The notes beneath the pieces are model-generated. The model saw only the letters and a list, made by a program, of their open reading frames with translations. It was not told the origin of the DNA and ran no database searches. This document shows positions 16,209-26,030 of a stretch of DNA of 64,000 nucleotides, in pieces. The first letter of the stretch is position 1; each line of letters begins with the position of its first letter. The DNA is from Hyphomicrobiales bacterium (GTDB lineage Bacteria > Pseudomonadota > Alphaproteobacteria > Rhizobiales > Beijerinckiaceae). A program made the position numbers and the translations under genes. The stretch spans positions 4,339,501-4,403,500 of the forward strand of contig CAKNFP010000001.1 of the NCBI GenBank assembly GCA_930633525.1. Reading direction: 5' to 3'.

Positions 16209-18809
16209 CTACAGATCTCTCAAATAAGGCGCGGGCTTCTGGCCAAGTATTCTCCATGTCCCTGCAAGCCCGATCCCTACGGCGACCACAACTGCAACTA
16301 GCGCAGCCAATATCGCGCTCGTTGGCGACAAGTCGAAACTCAACCTCATGACGCGCGTTATTATCGCCCACCCGGCAATGGAGCCTGCAATGAAACCGAA
16401 AATGGCCGTCGACAGGGCAATCACCCCATACTCGATTATATAGGCCGTCAGCAGATGCGCGCGGGTCGCGCCGATGGTCTTCAGCACCACCGCATCATAA
16501 AGCCGCGCCTGATGCGACGCCGCCATGGCGCCCGCCAGGACGAGCACACTCGCCGCGAGCGCGATGGAAGCGGCCGCCCGCACGGCGAGCGCCAGTTGCG
16601 ACACCATGTCGTCGACCGCCTGCAGCGCGTCACGCACACGCACGCTCGTCACGATGGGAAAGGTTTCCGCGGCCTTGCGCAGGAGTGCCGCCTCCCGCGT
16701 GATCAGCGCGTTGTCAGCAATCTCGCCGCGTGGCCAGCTCAACGTCGCAAGGTCGGTATGGGGGGCCCCCGCGAAGGTATTCGGCGTGAACACCATTACG
16801 AAATTGATGCCGAGCGAACGCCATTCCAGCTTGCGCAGATTGGCGATCCGCGCCTCGATCCGACGCCCGAGCACATTGACGGTGACAACATCTCCGATGC
16901 CGAGGCGGAGCTTCTCGGCAACCTCGCTTTCGAAGGAGACGAGGGGTGGGCCGGCATAGTCGGCCGGCCACCATTGCCCGGCCACGACTTTCGAGTTCTC
17001 CGGGACGGTGGCGGAATAGGTAATACCTCGGTCACCGTCGAGCACCCACTGCACGTCCTCAGGAGCCTTGTATCCCTCGGCGGGCTCGCCCTTCAGGGTC
17101 AACAGGCGCCCGCGCATCATCGGCACCTGCTCGATCTTGGCGTTGGGCGCCTCGTTTGCCAGAAACGCGCGAAACTCCTGCGCCTGGTTGCCCGGCACAT
17201 CAAGGAAGAAGAAGCTCGGCGCCTGCGCGGGCAGGCTGCCGGTGAGCTGGTTACGCAGGTTTGTCTCGATGAGGGCGAGCGTGACGATCAGCGTGATGCC
17301 AAGCCCCAATGACAGCACCAGAGACGGCGTCGGCGCCGCCGGCCGGTGGATATTGGCGATAGCGAGCCGCATCGCGGGGCGCTGCACGCGCGGCAGCGCC
17401 CGAGCGAGGCGCATGAGGCCACTCGCCACCAGGCGCAGCAGCAGGAAGACGGCGGCGGCCGCCGCCACGAACATCAGCGCGAGCCAGCGGTCGTAGGAAA
17501 AGACCACGGCGATAGTCACCAAAGCGGCGACGGCGAGTGCAAGCGCAACAAGATAGCGACGGCGCGGCAGGCGCCGGTCGAGTTGCACGGCCGAGCGGAA
17601 CAAGGCCGTCACCGGCACATCATGGGCGCGGCCGAGCGGCAGCAGGGCAAAGACGAAGGCGGTGAGCAGGCCGTAAAGGGCGGCCAGCGCCAGTTCCAGC
17701 GGCGCGAAGCTCGGTTCGAGCGGCAGCGGAATAAGCGTGCGTCCCATCGTCGAGAGCAGGAAGGGCACCGTCGCCCCCAGCGCCATGCCGATAGCGACGC
17801 CGATCAACGCCATCAGCATGACCTGTATGAGGTAGATCGCCACGACCTGCCCGCCCGGGGCGCCAATGCTCTTCAGCGTCGCGATCGAGGGCCGCTTGCG
17901 ATCGACGAAGGCATTGACCGCGTTCGCCACGCCGACGCCGCCGACAAGCAACGCCGTCAGGCCGACGAGGGTAAGAAACTGGGTAAAGCGCTCGATCTCG
18001 CGGGCCAGGCGCGGCGCGGCCTCAAGACGGCTGCGCACCTCCCAGCCGGTGTCGGGAAAGGCCCGCTTCACCGCGCTCTGGGCCGTGACCAGTGCCGCGT
18101 CATCGTCGGCGCCCGGCGGCAGGACAAGGCGATAGGTCCAGCGGACGAGGCTGCCTGGCTGGAGAAGCCCCGAGGCTTTCAAAGCCTCCTGCGAGATCAT
18201 GAGCCGCGGACCGAAGCCCGCCCCGGCCACCACCTTGTCGGGTTCGGTGACAACCGCCGCCTTGAGCACCAATGGCAGGTGGCCCAGCGTCACGCGGTCA
18301 CCCACCTTCAGGCCGAGGCGCGCGAGCAGCACGGGATCGGCGAAGGCCCCATAGGCCCCGTCCGTTACACCGAGCGCGTCGCGCGCCAGCGGCGGATCGG
18401 TCTCAAGTGTTCCCAGCGAGGGGTAGCGATCATCGACGGCCTTGACCTCGACCAGCGCCGAGCCCTTGTCGCCCGCCACAACCATCGCGCGAAGCGTCGC
18501 GACGCTCGACAGGTCGCCCCGGCCGGCTAGAAAAGCTTGCTCACCCTCTGTCGCCTCGCGCTGAACCAGCGAGTAGCTGAGGTCGCCGCCGAGGATGAGG
18601 CGGCCCTGCGAGGCCAGACCATCCGTGAGGCTGCGCCCGACGGAGCCCACCGCCGCGATGGCGGCAACGCCAAGCGCCACGCAGGCCAGGAAAATACCGA
18701 AGCCGCGCAGGCCGCCGCGCATCTCCCTCAGCGCCAGCCTGACGACGAGAGCAAGGCCGGCCCAGCCGGATCGATCAGCAACGAATCCCGGCACGGGGTC
18801 GTCCCTCAA
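16209..18809 (-). CDS. ABC transporter permease, FtsX-like (YbbP type)
   Basis: An 866-residue permease with the duplicated FtsX/MacB-like architecture of YbbP. A first helix (near GIFLACVALGVAAIAAVGS) is followed by a large extracytoplasmic domain, three helices, a second periplasmic domain and three final helices ending near LVAVVVAVGIGLAGTW. It starts at a TTG (18809) that overlaps the stop of the ATP-binding gene by four bases, so the two form one transporter. YbbA/YbbP-like pairs are thought to act on envelope substrates, possibly together with a TesA-like esterase, and such an esterase gene lies divergently just beyond the ATPase gene. Confidence 0.9.
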   Translation of the reverse strand: MRDDPVPGFVADRSGWAGLALVVRLALREMRGGLRGFGIFLACVALGVAAIAAVGSVGRSLTDGLASQGRLILGGDLSYSLVQREATEGEQAFLAGRGDLSSVATLRAMVVAGDKGSALVEVKAVDDRYPSLGTLETDPPLARDALGVTDGAYGAFADPVLLARLGLKVGDRVTLGHLPLVLKAAVVTEPDKVVAGAGFGPRLMISQEALKASGLLQPGSLVRWTYRLVLPPGADDDAALVTAQSAVKRAFPDTGWEVRSRLEAAPRLAREIERFTQFLTLVGLTALLVGGVGVANAVNAFVDRKRPSIATLKSIGAPGGQVVAIYLIQVMLMALIGVAIGMALGATVPFLLSTMGRTLIPLPLEPSFAPLELALAALYGLLTAFVFALLPLGRAHDVPVTALFRSAVQLDRRLPRRRYLVALALAVAALVTIAVVFSYDRWLALMFVAAAAAVFLLLRLVASGLMRLARALPRVQRPAMRLAIANIHRPAAPTPSLVLSLGLGITLIVTLALIETNLRNQLTGSLPAQAPSFFFLDVPGNQAQEFRAFLANEAPNAKIEQVPMMRGRLLTLKGEPAEGYKAPEDVQWVLDGDRGITYSATVPENSKVVAGQWWPADYAGPPLVSFESEVAEKLRLGIGDVVTVNVLGRRIEARIANLRKLEWRSLGINFVMVFTPNTFAGAPHTDLATLSWPRGEIADNALITREAALLRKAAETFPIVTSVRVRDALQAVDDMVSQLALAVRAAASIALAASVLVLAGAMAASHQARLYDAVVLKTIGATRAHLLTAYIIEYGVIALSTAIFGFIAGSIAGWAIITRVMRLSFDLSPTSAILAALVAVVVAVGIGLAGTWRILGQKPAPYLRDL

Positions 18810-19639
18810 TGGTTGATGGATGCATGGTCCGCCTCAACCAGACCGGACCGGAGATGCACGACACGATCACAGCGCGCCGCGAGGCTCGGATCATGGGTGA
18901 CGAGTATAAGCGTCGCATGGCGATCGCGCTTCAGCTCGAACAGCAGTTCGACGATGCCGCGCCCCGTGGCCTCGTCGAGGTTACCGGTGGGTTCGTCTGC
19001 CACCAGGATCGGGGGCTGGCCGACAGTCGCCCTGGCGATGGCGACGCGCTGCTGCTCGCCGCCGGAGAGCTGAGACGGATAATGGTTGAGGCGATGGCCG
19101 AGCCCCACGCGCTCAAGGGAGGCGGCAGCCCGCTCGAAGGCATCGCGCCCACCGGCCAACTCGATCGGCAGGGCAACATTCTCCAGCGCCGTCATGGTGG
19201 GCACGAGATGGAACGACTGGAAAACGATGCCGATATTGCGGCCGCGGAAGCGCGCCAGCGCATCCTCGTCCAGGCTCCCGAGCTCCTGGCCCGCGACGAT
19301 AACCGAACCCTTGTCCGCGCGTTCAAGCCCGGCCAGCGTCATCAAGAGCGTCGATTTGCCGGAACCGGAAGGACCGACCAGACCGATCGCCTCGCCCGGA
19401 CGCACGGCCAGCGATATGCCCTTTAGAATATGCACGCGAGCCGCAGCATGACCGAGACTGAGATGGACGTCCGCGAGCTGGATAGCCATATCGGTGGGTG
19501 CGGCCGTCGCGGCGGCATTGGCCTGGAGTTGTCCTTGAGGCAAAGTCTGCACCGACCTGGTCTGCGAAGCGGAAGACGTCAGCCTGTCCTGGAGAGCATT
19601 GTGAACAGTACGCTGATCCGCTTCCACCGTAGGTTCCAT
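18806..19639 (-). CDS. ABC transporter ATP-binding protein (YbbA/LolD-like)
   Basis: The core (from MAIQLADVHLSLG) is an ABC ATPase of the MacB/LolD/YbbA group: Walker A GPSGSGKSTLL, the insert FQSFHLVPTMTALENVALP, signature LSGGEQQRVAIARA, Walker B ILVADEPTGNLDEAT and the H-loop LVTHD. It has a 50-residue N-terminal extension rich in Ala/Gln/Ser. I chose ATG 19639, which has GGAG eight bases upstream; 19663 and 19489 (the latter without the extension) are alternatives. It is coupled to the permease gene and is divergent from the esterase gene. Confidence 0.9.
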   Translation of the reverse strand: MEPTVEADQRTVHNALQDRLTSSASQTRSVQTLPQGQLQANAAATAAPTDMAIQLADVHLSLGHAAARVHILKGISLAVRPGEAIGLVGPSGSGKSTLLMTLAGLERADKGSVIVAGQELGSLDEDALARFRGRNIGIVFQSFHLVPTMTALENVALPIELAGGRDAFERAAASLERVGLGHRLNHYPSQLSGGEQQRVAIARATVGQPPILVADEPTGNLDEATGRGIVELLFELKRDRHATLILVTHDPSLAARCDRVVHLRSGLVEADHASINH

Positions 19640-19866
19640 ACCCTCTGCTCCGCTTCTGCCCATCCGGCCGTGTCACCTTCGTCCGCCTTACAGCAAAGGC
19701 CCACCCGGCTATCATCACAATCCATCGATCATATCGGGCCCGCCATGTGCCGGACATTCCGGGCGGCTCCTGTGGGACGGAGTGACTGGCCACAGGACGC
19801 GCGGGACTAATACTGCCGAACATGCCGTTATTCAGACAGCCAACGTCATATGGGAGAGATCGCGTC

Positions 19867-20550
19867 GTGATCCAATGTTTGTCTCACCTGGCTTCCCACT
19901 TTCGAGGTGTGACAACGCACCTGATGACCATCTCCCTCGCGCTGACAGTGTCCGTATCCCTGATGCTTCTCCCCGCTCGTGCCGCTGAAACGCCGAAGAT
20001 CGTGGTTTTCGGAGACAGTCTCGTCGCTGGTTACGGCCTGCCGGCCAGCCAGGCCTTCCCGCCCGTCCTGCAAGCGATGCTGGCGGAGAAGGGCATCAAG
20101 GCGGAACTGGTCAATGCCGGCGTCTCGGGTGATACCGCGACGGCCGGCCTTGCCCGGCTTGACTGGTCGATCCCCGATGACACGCAAGGGGTGATCCTCG
20201 AGCTCGGCGCCAATGACATGTTGCGCGGCCTCGATCCCGCGGTGACGAAAACCACGCTCGACAGCATCATCAAGCGGCTGAAGGAGCGCAATATTCCCGT
20301 CTTGCTCGCCGGTATGCAGGCCGCCCCCAATCTCGGCGCCGACTACGTCCAGCGCTTCAACGCCATCTACCCGGAGCTTGCCAAGGCGCATGGCGTGACG
20401 CTTTATCCCTTCTTCCTCGACGGCGTTGCAGGCAACGCCTCGCTCAACCTTCCCGATGGGCTCCATCCGACGGCCGAAGGCGTACGGCGCATTGCAACCG
20501 CCATATTGCCGACGGTCGAACAGTTCATCGTCTCTCTGCCCAAACGCTGA
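19867..20550 (+). CDS. tesA: arylesterase / lysophospholipase L1-like SGNH hydrolase
   Basis: A secreted SGNH hydrolase of the TesA type. After a signal peptide ending SLMLLPARA-AETP come the four blocks: VVFGDSLVAGYGLP (nucleophile Ser), GVSGDTATAG, LELGANDMLRG and NLPDGLHPTAEG (catalytic Asp and His). The enzyme acts in the periplasm on acyl esters or thioesters. I chose the GTG at 19867 because GGGAGAG lies seven bases upstream and the resulting signal peptide has a charged N region; the ATG at 19924 is the alternative. It stands divergent to the YbbA/YbbP-like genes, an arrangement that matches the tesA-ybbA-ybbP neighbourhood of other proteobacteria. Confidence 0.92.
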   Translation: MIQCLSHLASHFRGVTTHLMTISLALTVSVSLMLLPARAAETPKIVVFGDSLVAGYGLPASQAFPPVLQAMLAEKGIKAELVNAGVSGDTATAGLARLDWSIPDDTQGVILELGANDMLRGLDPAVTKTTLDSIIKRLKERNIPVLLAGMQAAPNLGADYVQRFNAIYPELAKAHGVTLYPFFLDGVAGNASLNLPDGLHPTAEGVRRIATAILPTVEQFIVSLPKR

Positions 20551-20611
20551 CGGCGGCCTGCCTTCGGCCCTTTCCACACCAAGATCCACGCGATTCGGAC
20601 ACCGTCTCTCC

Positions 20612-21658
20612 ATGCGCTACACCAAACTCGGCCGCACCGGCCTCGACGTCAGCCGCATCTGCCTCGGCACGATGACCTTCGGAGATCAGAACACCAAGGC
20701 CGAGGGCTTCGCCCAGATGGATTACGCCATCGAGCGCGGCATCAATTTCTTCGACACCGCCGAGCTTTATTCGGTGCCGCCCAAGCCGGAGACACAAGGC
20801 TCCACAGAGCGCGTCGTCGGCGACTGGTTCATGGAGCGCGGGCAGCGCGACAAGGTCATCCTCGCCACCAAGATCGTCGGGCGCACGCCCAATACCTGGT
20901 TCCGGGACGGCGGCCTTCCCGGCGAACTCAACCGCGCCCAGATCCACGAGGCGGTCGACAAGAGCCTCAAACGCCTGAAGACGGATTACATCGATCTGTA
21001 CCAGCTGCATTGGCCAGACCGCCCCGTCAGCCAGTTCGGCTCCAACGCCACCATCTTCAAGGCAGCGGACGGGCCCGAAAATCCGATCCCGGAAATTCTC
21101 GACGCCCTCGACGACGTCGTCAAAGCCGGCAAGGTGCGCTTCATCGGTCTTTCCAACGAGAGCCCATGGGGCACGATGAGCTTCCTCCACGCCGCCGAGA
21201 CGGGTGGCAAGCCGCGCGTGCAGTCGATCCAGAATGCGTATTCGCTGGTCAACCGGACCTTCGAGCTCGGCCTTGCCGAGATCGCGCTGCGGGAGAATAC
21301 GGGCCTTCTCGCCTATTCCCCGCTGGCGCAGGGCTACCTCACCGGCAAGTATCAGAATGGCGCCCTGCCCAAGGGAAGCCGCAAGCAGCTTTACAACAGG
21401 CTGCAGCGCTACGAGACCCCCGGTGCGCAGGTAGCCCTCGATGCCTATCTCGCCCTCGCAGCCACAATGGGCCTCGATCCCGCACAGATGGCGCTCGCCT
21501 TCGTGCTGTCGCGGCCTTTCGTGACCGCCGCCATTGTCGGCGCCAGCAACCTCGACCAACTCAAGACGAATGTCGACGCCATCGACCTCGCGCTCACGGA
21601 GGAAGTCGAACAGCAGATCAACAATATCCATCTGCTGCATCAGAACCCCTGCCCCTAG
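20612..21658 (+). CDS. aldo/keto reductase (Tas-like)
   Basis: A 348-residue NADPH-dependent aldo/keto reductase. It starts MRYTKLGRTGLDVSRICLG and has the catalytic set Asp/Tyr in FFDTAELYS, Lys in LATKIVG and His in DLYQLHWPD, followed by VGASNLDQLKTNV at the nucleotide site. The insert VPPKPETQGSTERVVGDW and overall length place it with E. coli Tas, whose physiological substrate is unknown. It follows tesA by 61 bases. Confidence 0.92.
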   Translation: MRYTKLGRTGLDVSRICLGTMTFGDQNTKAEGFAQMDYAIERGINFFDTAELYSVPPKPETQGSTERVVGDWFMERGQRDKVILATKIVGRTPNTWFRDGGLPGELNRAQIHEAVDKSLKRLKTDYIDLYQLHWPDRPVSQFGSNATIFKAADGPENPIPEILDALDDVVKAGKVRFIGLSNESPWGTMSFLHAAETGGKPRVQSIQNAYSLVNRTFELGLAEIALRENTGLLAYSPLAQGYLTGKYQNGALPKGSRKQLYNRLQRYETPGAQVALDAYLALAATMGLDPAQMALAFVLSRPFVTAAIVGASNLDQLKTNVDAIDLALTEEVEQQINNIHLLHQNPCP

Positions 21659-21737
21659 CGGGATCAGGGTTCATGTCCACGGGCCGCAGAGCGCCGGGAG
21701 GCGTTCTGCCGGCAGCTGTAGATTTGAGGAGATGACC

Positions 21738-22271
21738 ATGCCGCGCTTGTTTTCCGCCCTCTCCATCCCGGAGGATGTCGCCGGCGCGCTGTCACTTCTG
21801 CGCGGCGGGCTGCCGGGCGCGCGCTGGATGGAACCGAACGACTACCACATCACCTTGCGCTTCATCGGCGATATCGACGATGCGATGGCGCGCGACATCG
21901 ATGAGACGCTTGCGGAAATCCACCGACGTCCGTTCGATGTCACCATCGAGGGCCTCGACAGCTTCGGCGGCGCCCGCCCCCGCGCGATCATCGCGCGCGC
22001 GGCGCCGACCGCGCCGCTGATGGAACTGCAAGCAGACCATGAACGGCGCTGCCGGCGCGCCGGCCTCGATCCCGAAACCCGCAAGTTCACGCCCCATGTC
22101 ACTTTGGCGCGGCTGCGCGACGCCTCGCCGCTCGATGTCGCGGATTATCTCTCGACCCGCAGCGCACCCCAGTCCATCACCTTCCCAGTCGATCATTTCG
22201 TGCTCATGTCGGCGCGCGCCTCCGTCGGGGGCGGGCCCTATATCACCGAGGCGGTCTATCCGCTGCTATGA
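21738..22271 (+). CDS. thpR: RNA 2',3'-cyclic phosphodiesterase (ThpR/LigT)
   Basis: A 177-residue 2H phosphoesterase. The two catalytic motifs are DYHITLRFIGD near residue 36 and FTPHVTLARLRD near residue 120. The N-terminal MPRLFSALSIPEDVAGAL is typical of the family. GAGGAG six bases before the ATG at 21738 decides the start over the ATG two codons earlier. Such enzymes open 2',3'-cyclic phosphate ends of RNA. Confidence 0.92.
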   Translation: MPRLFSALSIPEDVAGALSLLRGGLPGARWMEPNDYHITLRFIGDIDDAMARDIDETLAEIHRRPFDVTIEGLDSFGGARPRAIIARAAPTAPLMELQADHERRCRRAGLDPETRKFTPHVTLARLRDASPLDVADYLSTRSAPQSITFPVDHFVLMSARASVGGGPYITEAVYPLL

Positions 22272-22393
22272 CCATCCCGTTTTGGCCGCCTCCCCTTGGC
22301 GGTTCACTCCTGGATGCGCTTGCACCCGCGCCTTTCTGATCCCATCTTTCAGGGCGATGTGACCGTGGGCCAGGACGCCCGCCACAAGGAAGG

Positions 22394-22816
22394 ATGCATA
22401 AGGCAATGGCTACTGGCGATTTCGCTGGTTCCGGTTTCGATCGGCTGACGCCGGAGGAAATGGCCGAAATCCGACGTCGGGCCAAGGTCGACGACGGTGA
22501 AGCCGAGGCGCGCGTGAAGCGCCGCTTCTGGCCGGCCCTGAAACGCGTGGCGCGCAACGTGCCATTCGCCAATGATCTCGTCGCCGCTTACTACTGCGCG
22601 CTCGATCCCAAGACGCCACGCCGCGTGAAGGTGGTGCTCTACGGCGCGCTCGCCTATTTCATCCTGCCCCTCGACGCGGTTCCCGACATCATTCCGCTGC
22701 TCGGCTATGGAGACGACATGGCGCTTCTTGCGGCGGCGATCACAGGCGTTGCCACATCGATCACCGATGATCATCGTCGCCGTGCTCACGAAACTTTGTC
22801 CGAGATGGACAACTGA
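22394..22816 (+). CDS. YkvA family protein (DUF1232)
   Basis: A 140-residue protein with the DUF1232 motif: AYYCALDPKTPRRVKVVLYG, then ALAYFILPLDAVPDIIPLLG and the conserved GYGDDMALLAAAI. DUF1232 contains one or two hydrophobic helices and is thought to be membrane-associated; its function is unknown. Two starts are possible, ATG 22394 and ATG 22406 (MATGDF), both close to AAGG sequences. It is in a run of plus-strand genes. Confidence 0.86.
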   Translation: MHKAMATGDFAGSGFDRLTPEEMAEIRRRAKVDDGEAEARVKRRFWPALKRVARNVPFANDLVAAYYCALDPKTPRRVKVVLYGALAYFILPLDAVPDIIPLLGYGDDMALLAAAITGVATSITDDHRRRAHETLSEMDN

Positions 22817-22957
22817 GCGGCAAAAGCCATTAACGTTCGCGCGTTACGCATCCCCCGTTCAGGGAAAATTATGCCTAAGTTTCTATATCATGGTACAGGA
22901 CAAGGTTAAGGGAACGCGCCCGCTTTTCCTGCGGGCTGCGGGGAGTAACATGCGTTC

Positions 22958-23512
22958 ATGATTCGGCATCTCTCCTTCCAGCCCCTACGGGGCTTCTCCG
23001 TGGTCGCGCTGCTCTTGTGCGGTTACGGAGCAACAGCGACCAGCGCGACGGCGCAGGGCGCCGGCCAAGGTCAGGCGGTTCTCCTCGCCTCCTCAGGTGA
23101 CTGGGGCGCCTATGCCTCGGGTCAGGGACGCAACAAGGTCTGTTATGCGTTGTCGCAGCCCAAGACCCGTTTGCCTCAGGGACTGAACCGCGACCCTGCC
23201 TATCTCTTCATTTCCACGCGACCGGCTGAGAACGTCCGCAACGAGATCAGCATCGTGATGGGCTTCCCCACGAAGGAAGGCGCGGAGGCCACGGCAACGG
23301 TGGGCGATGCGAAATTTGCGCTCGTGACGAAAGATACCAACGCCTGGGTCAAGAATCCCGCTGAGGAGGCGCGCGTGCTCGCGGCCTTTCGCGGTGGCTC
23401 CAAGCTCATCGTGAAGTCACAGTCACGGCGCGGCAGCAACCTCACAGATGAATATTCGCTGGCCGGCTTCACTCAGGCATTGGAACGCGCCGCCGCGGAA
23501 TGCAAGAAGTAG
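22958..23512 (+). CDS. invasion-associated locus B (IalB)-like exported protein
   Basis: A 184-residue exported protein. The signal peptide spans about residues 1-33 (hydrophobic FSVVALLLCGYGATATS, cleavage near ATAQG). The mature part has the IalB pattern: SSGDWGAYASGQGRNKVCYALS, RPAENVRNEISIVMGFP, and a C-terminal SLAGFTQALERAAAECKK with a second Cys that may pair with the first. IalB of Bartonella aids erythrocyte entry, but the family is widespread in free-living Hyphomicrobiales, where it is presumed an envelope protein. Another function is likely here. Confidence 0.85.
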   Translation: MIRHLSFQPLRGFSVVALLLCGYGATATSATAQGAGQGQAVLLASSGDWGAYASGQGRNKVCYALSQPKTRLPQGLNRDPAYLFISTRPAENVRNEISIVMGFPTKEGAEATATVGDAKFALVTKDTNAWVKNPAEEARVLAAFRGGSKLIVKSQSRRGSNLTDEYSLAGFTQALERAAAECKK

Positions 23513-23583
23513 CGCCATAAGCCCAAGTTGAGCTTATATTCGCCACGATTATCCATGTAGATGAGAATATGGCTTCTCTATTG

Positions 23584-23610
23584 CGCCAACGCTTCCATGG
23601 AGCGTTGGCG
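23584..23610. repeat. hairpin before the PepSY-like gene
   Basis: CGCCAACGCT (23584-23593) pairs perfectly with AGCGTTGGCG (23601-23610) over a seven-base loop. It falls between the ialB-like stop and the next ribosome-binding site and lacks a T tail, so it could be a processing or stability element. Confidence 0.5.
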
Positions 23611-23640
23611 TATGTGTTCGTAAACCACAAGGAGAAGCCT

Positions 23641-23904
23641 GTGTCGCATATCAAAACAGCGCTCGTTGCCCTCGCCCTTTCCGCCGCTTTCACGGCGCAG
23701 GCGCGCGCTGACATACCCGGGCCGGATTGGCTGCCCATGGAAGTCATAATCACCAAGCTCAAGGATGCCGGCTACTCCAACATTCACGCGTTGGAAGCCG
23801 ACGACGGCCGTTGGGAAGGCGAGGGCATGAAAGGCCAACGCATCATGGATTTCGCGGTCGATCCCCGCACCGGCAATATCATTCTGGAATATATCGACGG
23901 TTAG
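23641..23904 (+). CDS. small exported PepSY-like protein
   Basis: An 87-residue protein with a signal peptide (IKTALVALALSAAFTAQARA, cleavage before DIPGP) and one small domain: WLPMEVIITKLKDAGYSNIHALEADDGRWEGEG and DPRTGNIILEY. The strand-helix-strand pattern resembles PepSY domains, which often inhibit or bind proteases or metals. The start is a GTG (23641) with AAGGAG six bases upstream. Confidence 0.75.
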   Translation: MSHIKTALVALALSAAFTAQARADIPGPDWLPMEVIITKLKDAGYSNIHALEADDGRWEGEGMKGQRIMDFAVDPRTGNIILEYIDG

Positions 23905-23988
23905 AACCGTGCCACATCCCGCAGCAGGTCCGCGCGCAAGATGGCCCGGCGGCATGCTCCAGAGCGGCGTCCTTCCTTGCATCTTCGG

Positions 23989-24019
23989 CATGGTCGTTGC
24001 GCGACGACCATGCTATAGG
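23989..24019. promoter_or_regulatory. palindrome and possible -10 box upstream of rlmN
   Basis: CATGGTCGT (23989-23997) and ACGACCATG (24004-24012) form a perfect nine-base palindrome, directly followed by GCTATAGGG, which could supply a -10 element. The layout suggests an operator overlapping a promoter for rlmN, but no regulator is identified. The 274-base gap in which it lies holds no gene. Confidence 0.35.
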
Positions 24020-24178
24020 GGCTCATTCCATAAGCCTTGGAGCGCCTGTCGGGCAGGTGGCCATCACCTGAGCGGCGGGCCACAACTCCAGACCGATAAC
24101 CTTATGCATGTTCCATCGGACCGCCGGAATGCGGCGCAGGCCGTTGGGATCATGTGTCGATAGACGAGATGATCACCG

Positions 24179-25477
24179 ATGGCCGAGGTTTCGCTCGACT
24201 TTGCCAGACGCAGCAGCGCCCCCGTGGCGGCCGTTGCGCATGCGCCTGTCGGCGCCGCCCAGCCCATTGACGAGCGGGCCCCCTCCTTGCTCGGTGCGAC
24301 ACGCGTGGAATTGAAGACGGCGCTGTCGTCGATCGGCGTGCCGGATCGTGACCTCAAGATGCGCACGGCCCAGCTCTGGAGCTGGATCTACCAGCGCGGG
24401 GCCACCGATTTCGGTGCCATGACGACGATCAGCAAGGACCTGCGCGCGAGGCTGGGAGACGCCTTCACGCTCGCCCGCCCCGAAGTCGTCACCGAGCAGG
24501 TGTCGCGCGACGGCACGCGCAAATGGCTGATGCGCATGGCACCCGTCGCGGCTCACGAGAAGGTGAAAGGCGTCGGCCCGGAGATCGAATGCGTCTACAT
24601 TCCGGAAGCGGACCGCGCGACCCTTTGCATCTCAAGCCAGGTGGGCTGCACCCTGAACTGCTCCTTCTGCCACACCGGAACGCAGAAGCTGGTGCGCAAC
24701 CTCACCACCGCCGAGATCGTCGCGCAGCTCGTCGTCGCCCGTGACCGGCTGGGCGACTGGCCCGGCCAATCGCCGCCGCCCGGAGCGCGTGAGCAGGGCC
24801 TCCTGCCCGGCGACGGCAACCGCTTCGTCACCAATGTCGTGCTGATGGGCATGGGCGAGCCGCTTTACAATTTCGAGAATGTCCGTGATGCCATGGGCGT
24901 GGTCGCCGATGGCGACGGCCTCTCGCTTGGCAAGCGCCGGATTACCCTGTCGACATCCGGTGTCGTCCCGATGATCCCGCGCGCCGGCGAGGAAATCAGC
25001 TCGATGCTCGCCATCTCGCTGCATGCCGTGCGGGACGACCTGCGCAACACGCTCGTTCCGTTGAACAAGAAATATCCGATCGCCGAGCTTCTGGACGCCT
25101 GCCGCAACTACCCCGGCGTGTCGAATGCGCGCCGCATCACCTTCGAATATGTGATGCTGAAGGGCATCAACGACAGCCCGGCCGACGCGCGTGAGCTCGT
25201 GCGCCTCCTCAAGGGCATTCCAGCCAAGATCAACCTCATCCCGTTCAATCCCTGGCCGGGAACGCAATATGAGTGCTCGGACTGGGACACGATCGAGACA
25301 TTCTCCGACATCGTGTTCAGGGCCGGCTACGCGAGCCCGGTGCGTACACCGCGCGGCCGCGATATTCTGGCCGCCTGCGGCCAGCTGAAGAGCGAGACGG
25401 AAAAGCTCCGGGCGCGGGCGCGCCTGATGGCGGAGACCGGTATCGGCGCCGAAGGCCTGTTCACCGCCGGAGACTGA
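24179..25477 (+). CDS. rlmN: dual-specificity RNA methyltransferase RlmN
   Basis: A radical SAM enzyme that methylates C2 of A2503 in 23S rRNA and A37 of some tRNAs. The 432-residue sequence has the cluster motif CTLNCSFC (Cys157, Cys161, Cys164), then [33 protein letters not shown] and the C-terminal [12 protein letters not shown] and [12 protein letters not shown] with the mechanistic Cys. An Ala-rich N-terminal extension of about 30 residues precedes the HhH-like RlmN N domain. The ATG at 24179 is the first good start; the next gene begins four bases after its stop. Confidence 0.96.
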   Translation: MAEVSLDFARRSSAPVAAVAHAPVGAAQPIDERAPSLLGATRVELKTALSSIGVPDRDLKMRTAQLWSWIYQRGATDFGAMTTISKDLRARLGDAFTLARPEVVTEQVSRDGTRKWLMRMAPVAAHEKVKGVGPEIECVYIPEADRATLCISSQVGCTLNCSFCHTGTQKLVRNLTTAEIVAQLVVARDRLGDWPGQSPPPGAREQGLLPGDGNRFVTNVVLMGMGEPLYNFENVRDAMGVVADGDGLSLGKRRITLSTSGVVPMIPRAGEEISSMLAISLHAVRDDLRNTLVPLNKKYPIAELLDACRNYPGVSNARRITFEYVMLKGINDSPADARELVRLLKGIPAKINLIPFNPWPGTQYECSDWDTIETFSDIVFRAGYASPVRTPRGRDILAACGQLKSETEKLRARARLMAETGIGAEGLFTAGD

Positions 25478-25480
25478 CCG

Positions 25481-25951
25481 ATGCGCCTTCTCGCGCGCCT
25501 TATCCTCGTGCCGCTCGGCATCGGCTGCGCGGTGACGGCCGGCCTCCTCTTCCTGATGCTGGCGGCCACCTTCCAACCCGCGCTCGCCCAGCTCTTCGCC
25601 GGGCTCAGCCTCGCAGGTCTCCTTGCCTTTTTCGATGCGCTGACGGCCACCGGTGATGCCGAGGCGGCGCCGCGCGGGGCGCTTCTGGCGCTCTGGATGC
25701 TGACCGTCGGTGTCGTGGCTCTGCCGCCCGCCGTCATCGCCCTCGTCGGCGAATTCGCTGGCTGGCGCTCCTTCGTCTGGTATTCCGGCGCGACGGCGCT
25801 CCTCACGGCCTCTCTTCCCTGGATCGCGCGCGGTTCGGCCGAGGGCACGCGAGGAGAGGCCGACATCACCCTTGTGCTGTTCCTCACGGGCGCGCTTGCC
25901 GGGCTCGTCCATTGGGCGATAGCCGGCCGTACCGCGGGCGGCCAGCCATGA
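25481..25951 (+). CDS. hypothetical membrane protein
   Basis: A 156-residue protein with four or five hydrophobic helices (for example LVPLGIGCAVTAGLLFLMLA and ALLALWMLTVGVVALPPAVI). I do not recognise a named family. It begins four bases after rlmN, so it is cotranscribed with it. The charged segments are short and there is no obvious catalytic motif. Confidence 0.75.
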   Translation: MRLLARLILVPLGIGCAVTAGLLFLMLAATFQPALAQLFAGLSLAGLLAFFDALTATGDAEAAPRGALLALWMLTVGVVALPPAVIALVGEFAGWRSFVWYSGATALLTASLPWIARGSAEGTRGEADITLVLFLTGALAGLVHWAIAGRTAGGQP

Positions 25952-26030
25952 GGGTAACCCGGCTGTGCCGGCGAGCATTCCGCCTCGCAACCACTTCATC
26001 TACACTTTTGACGATCGGGGAAATCTGACC

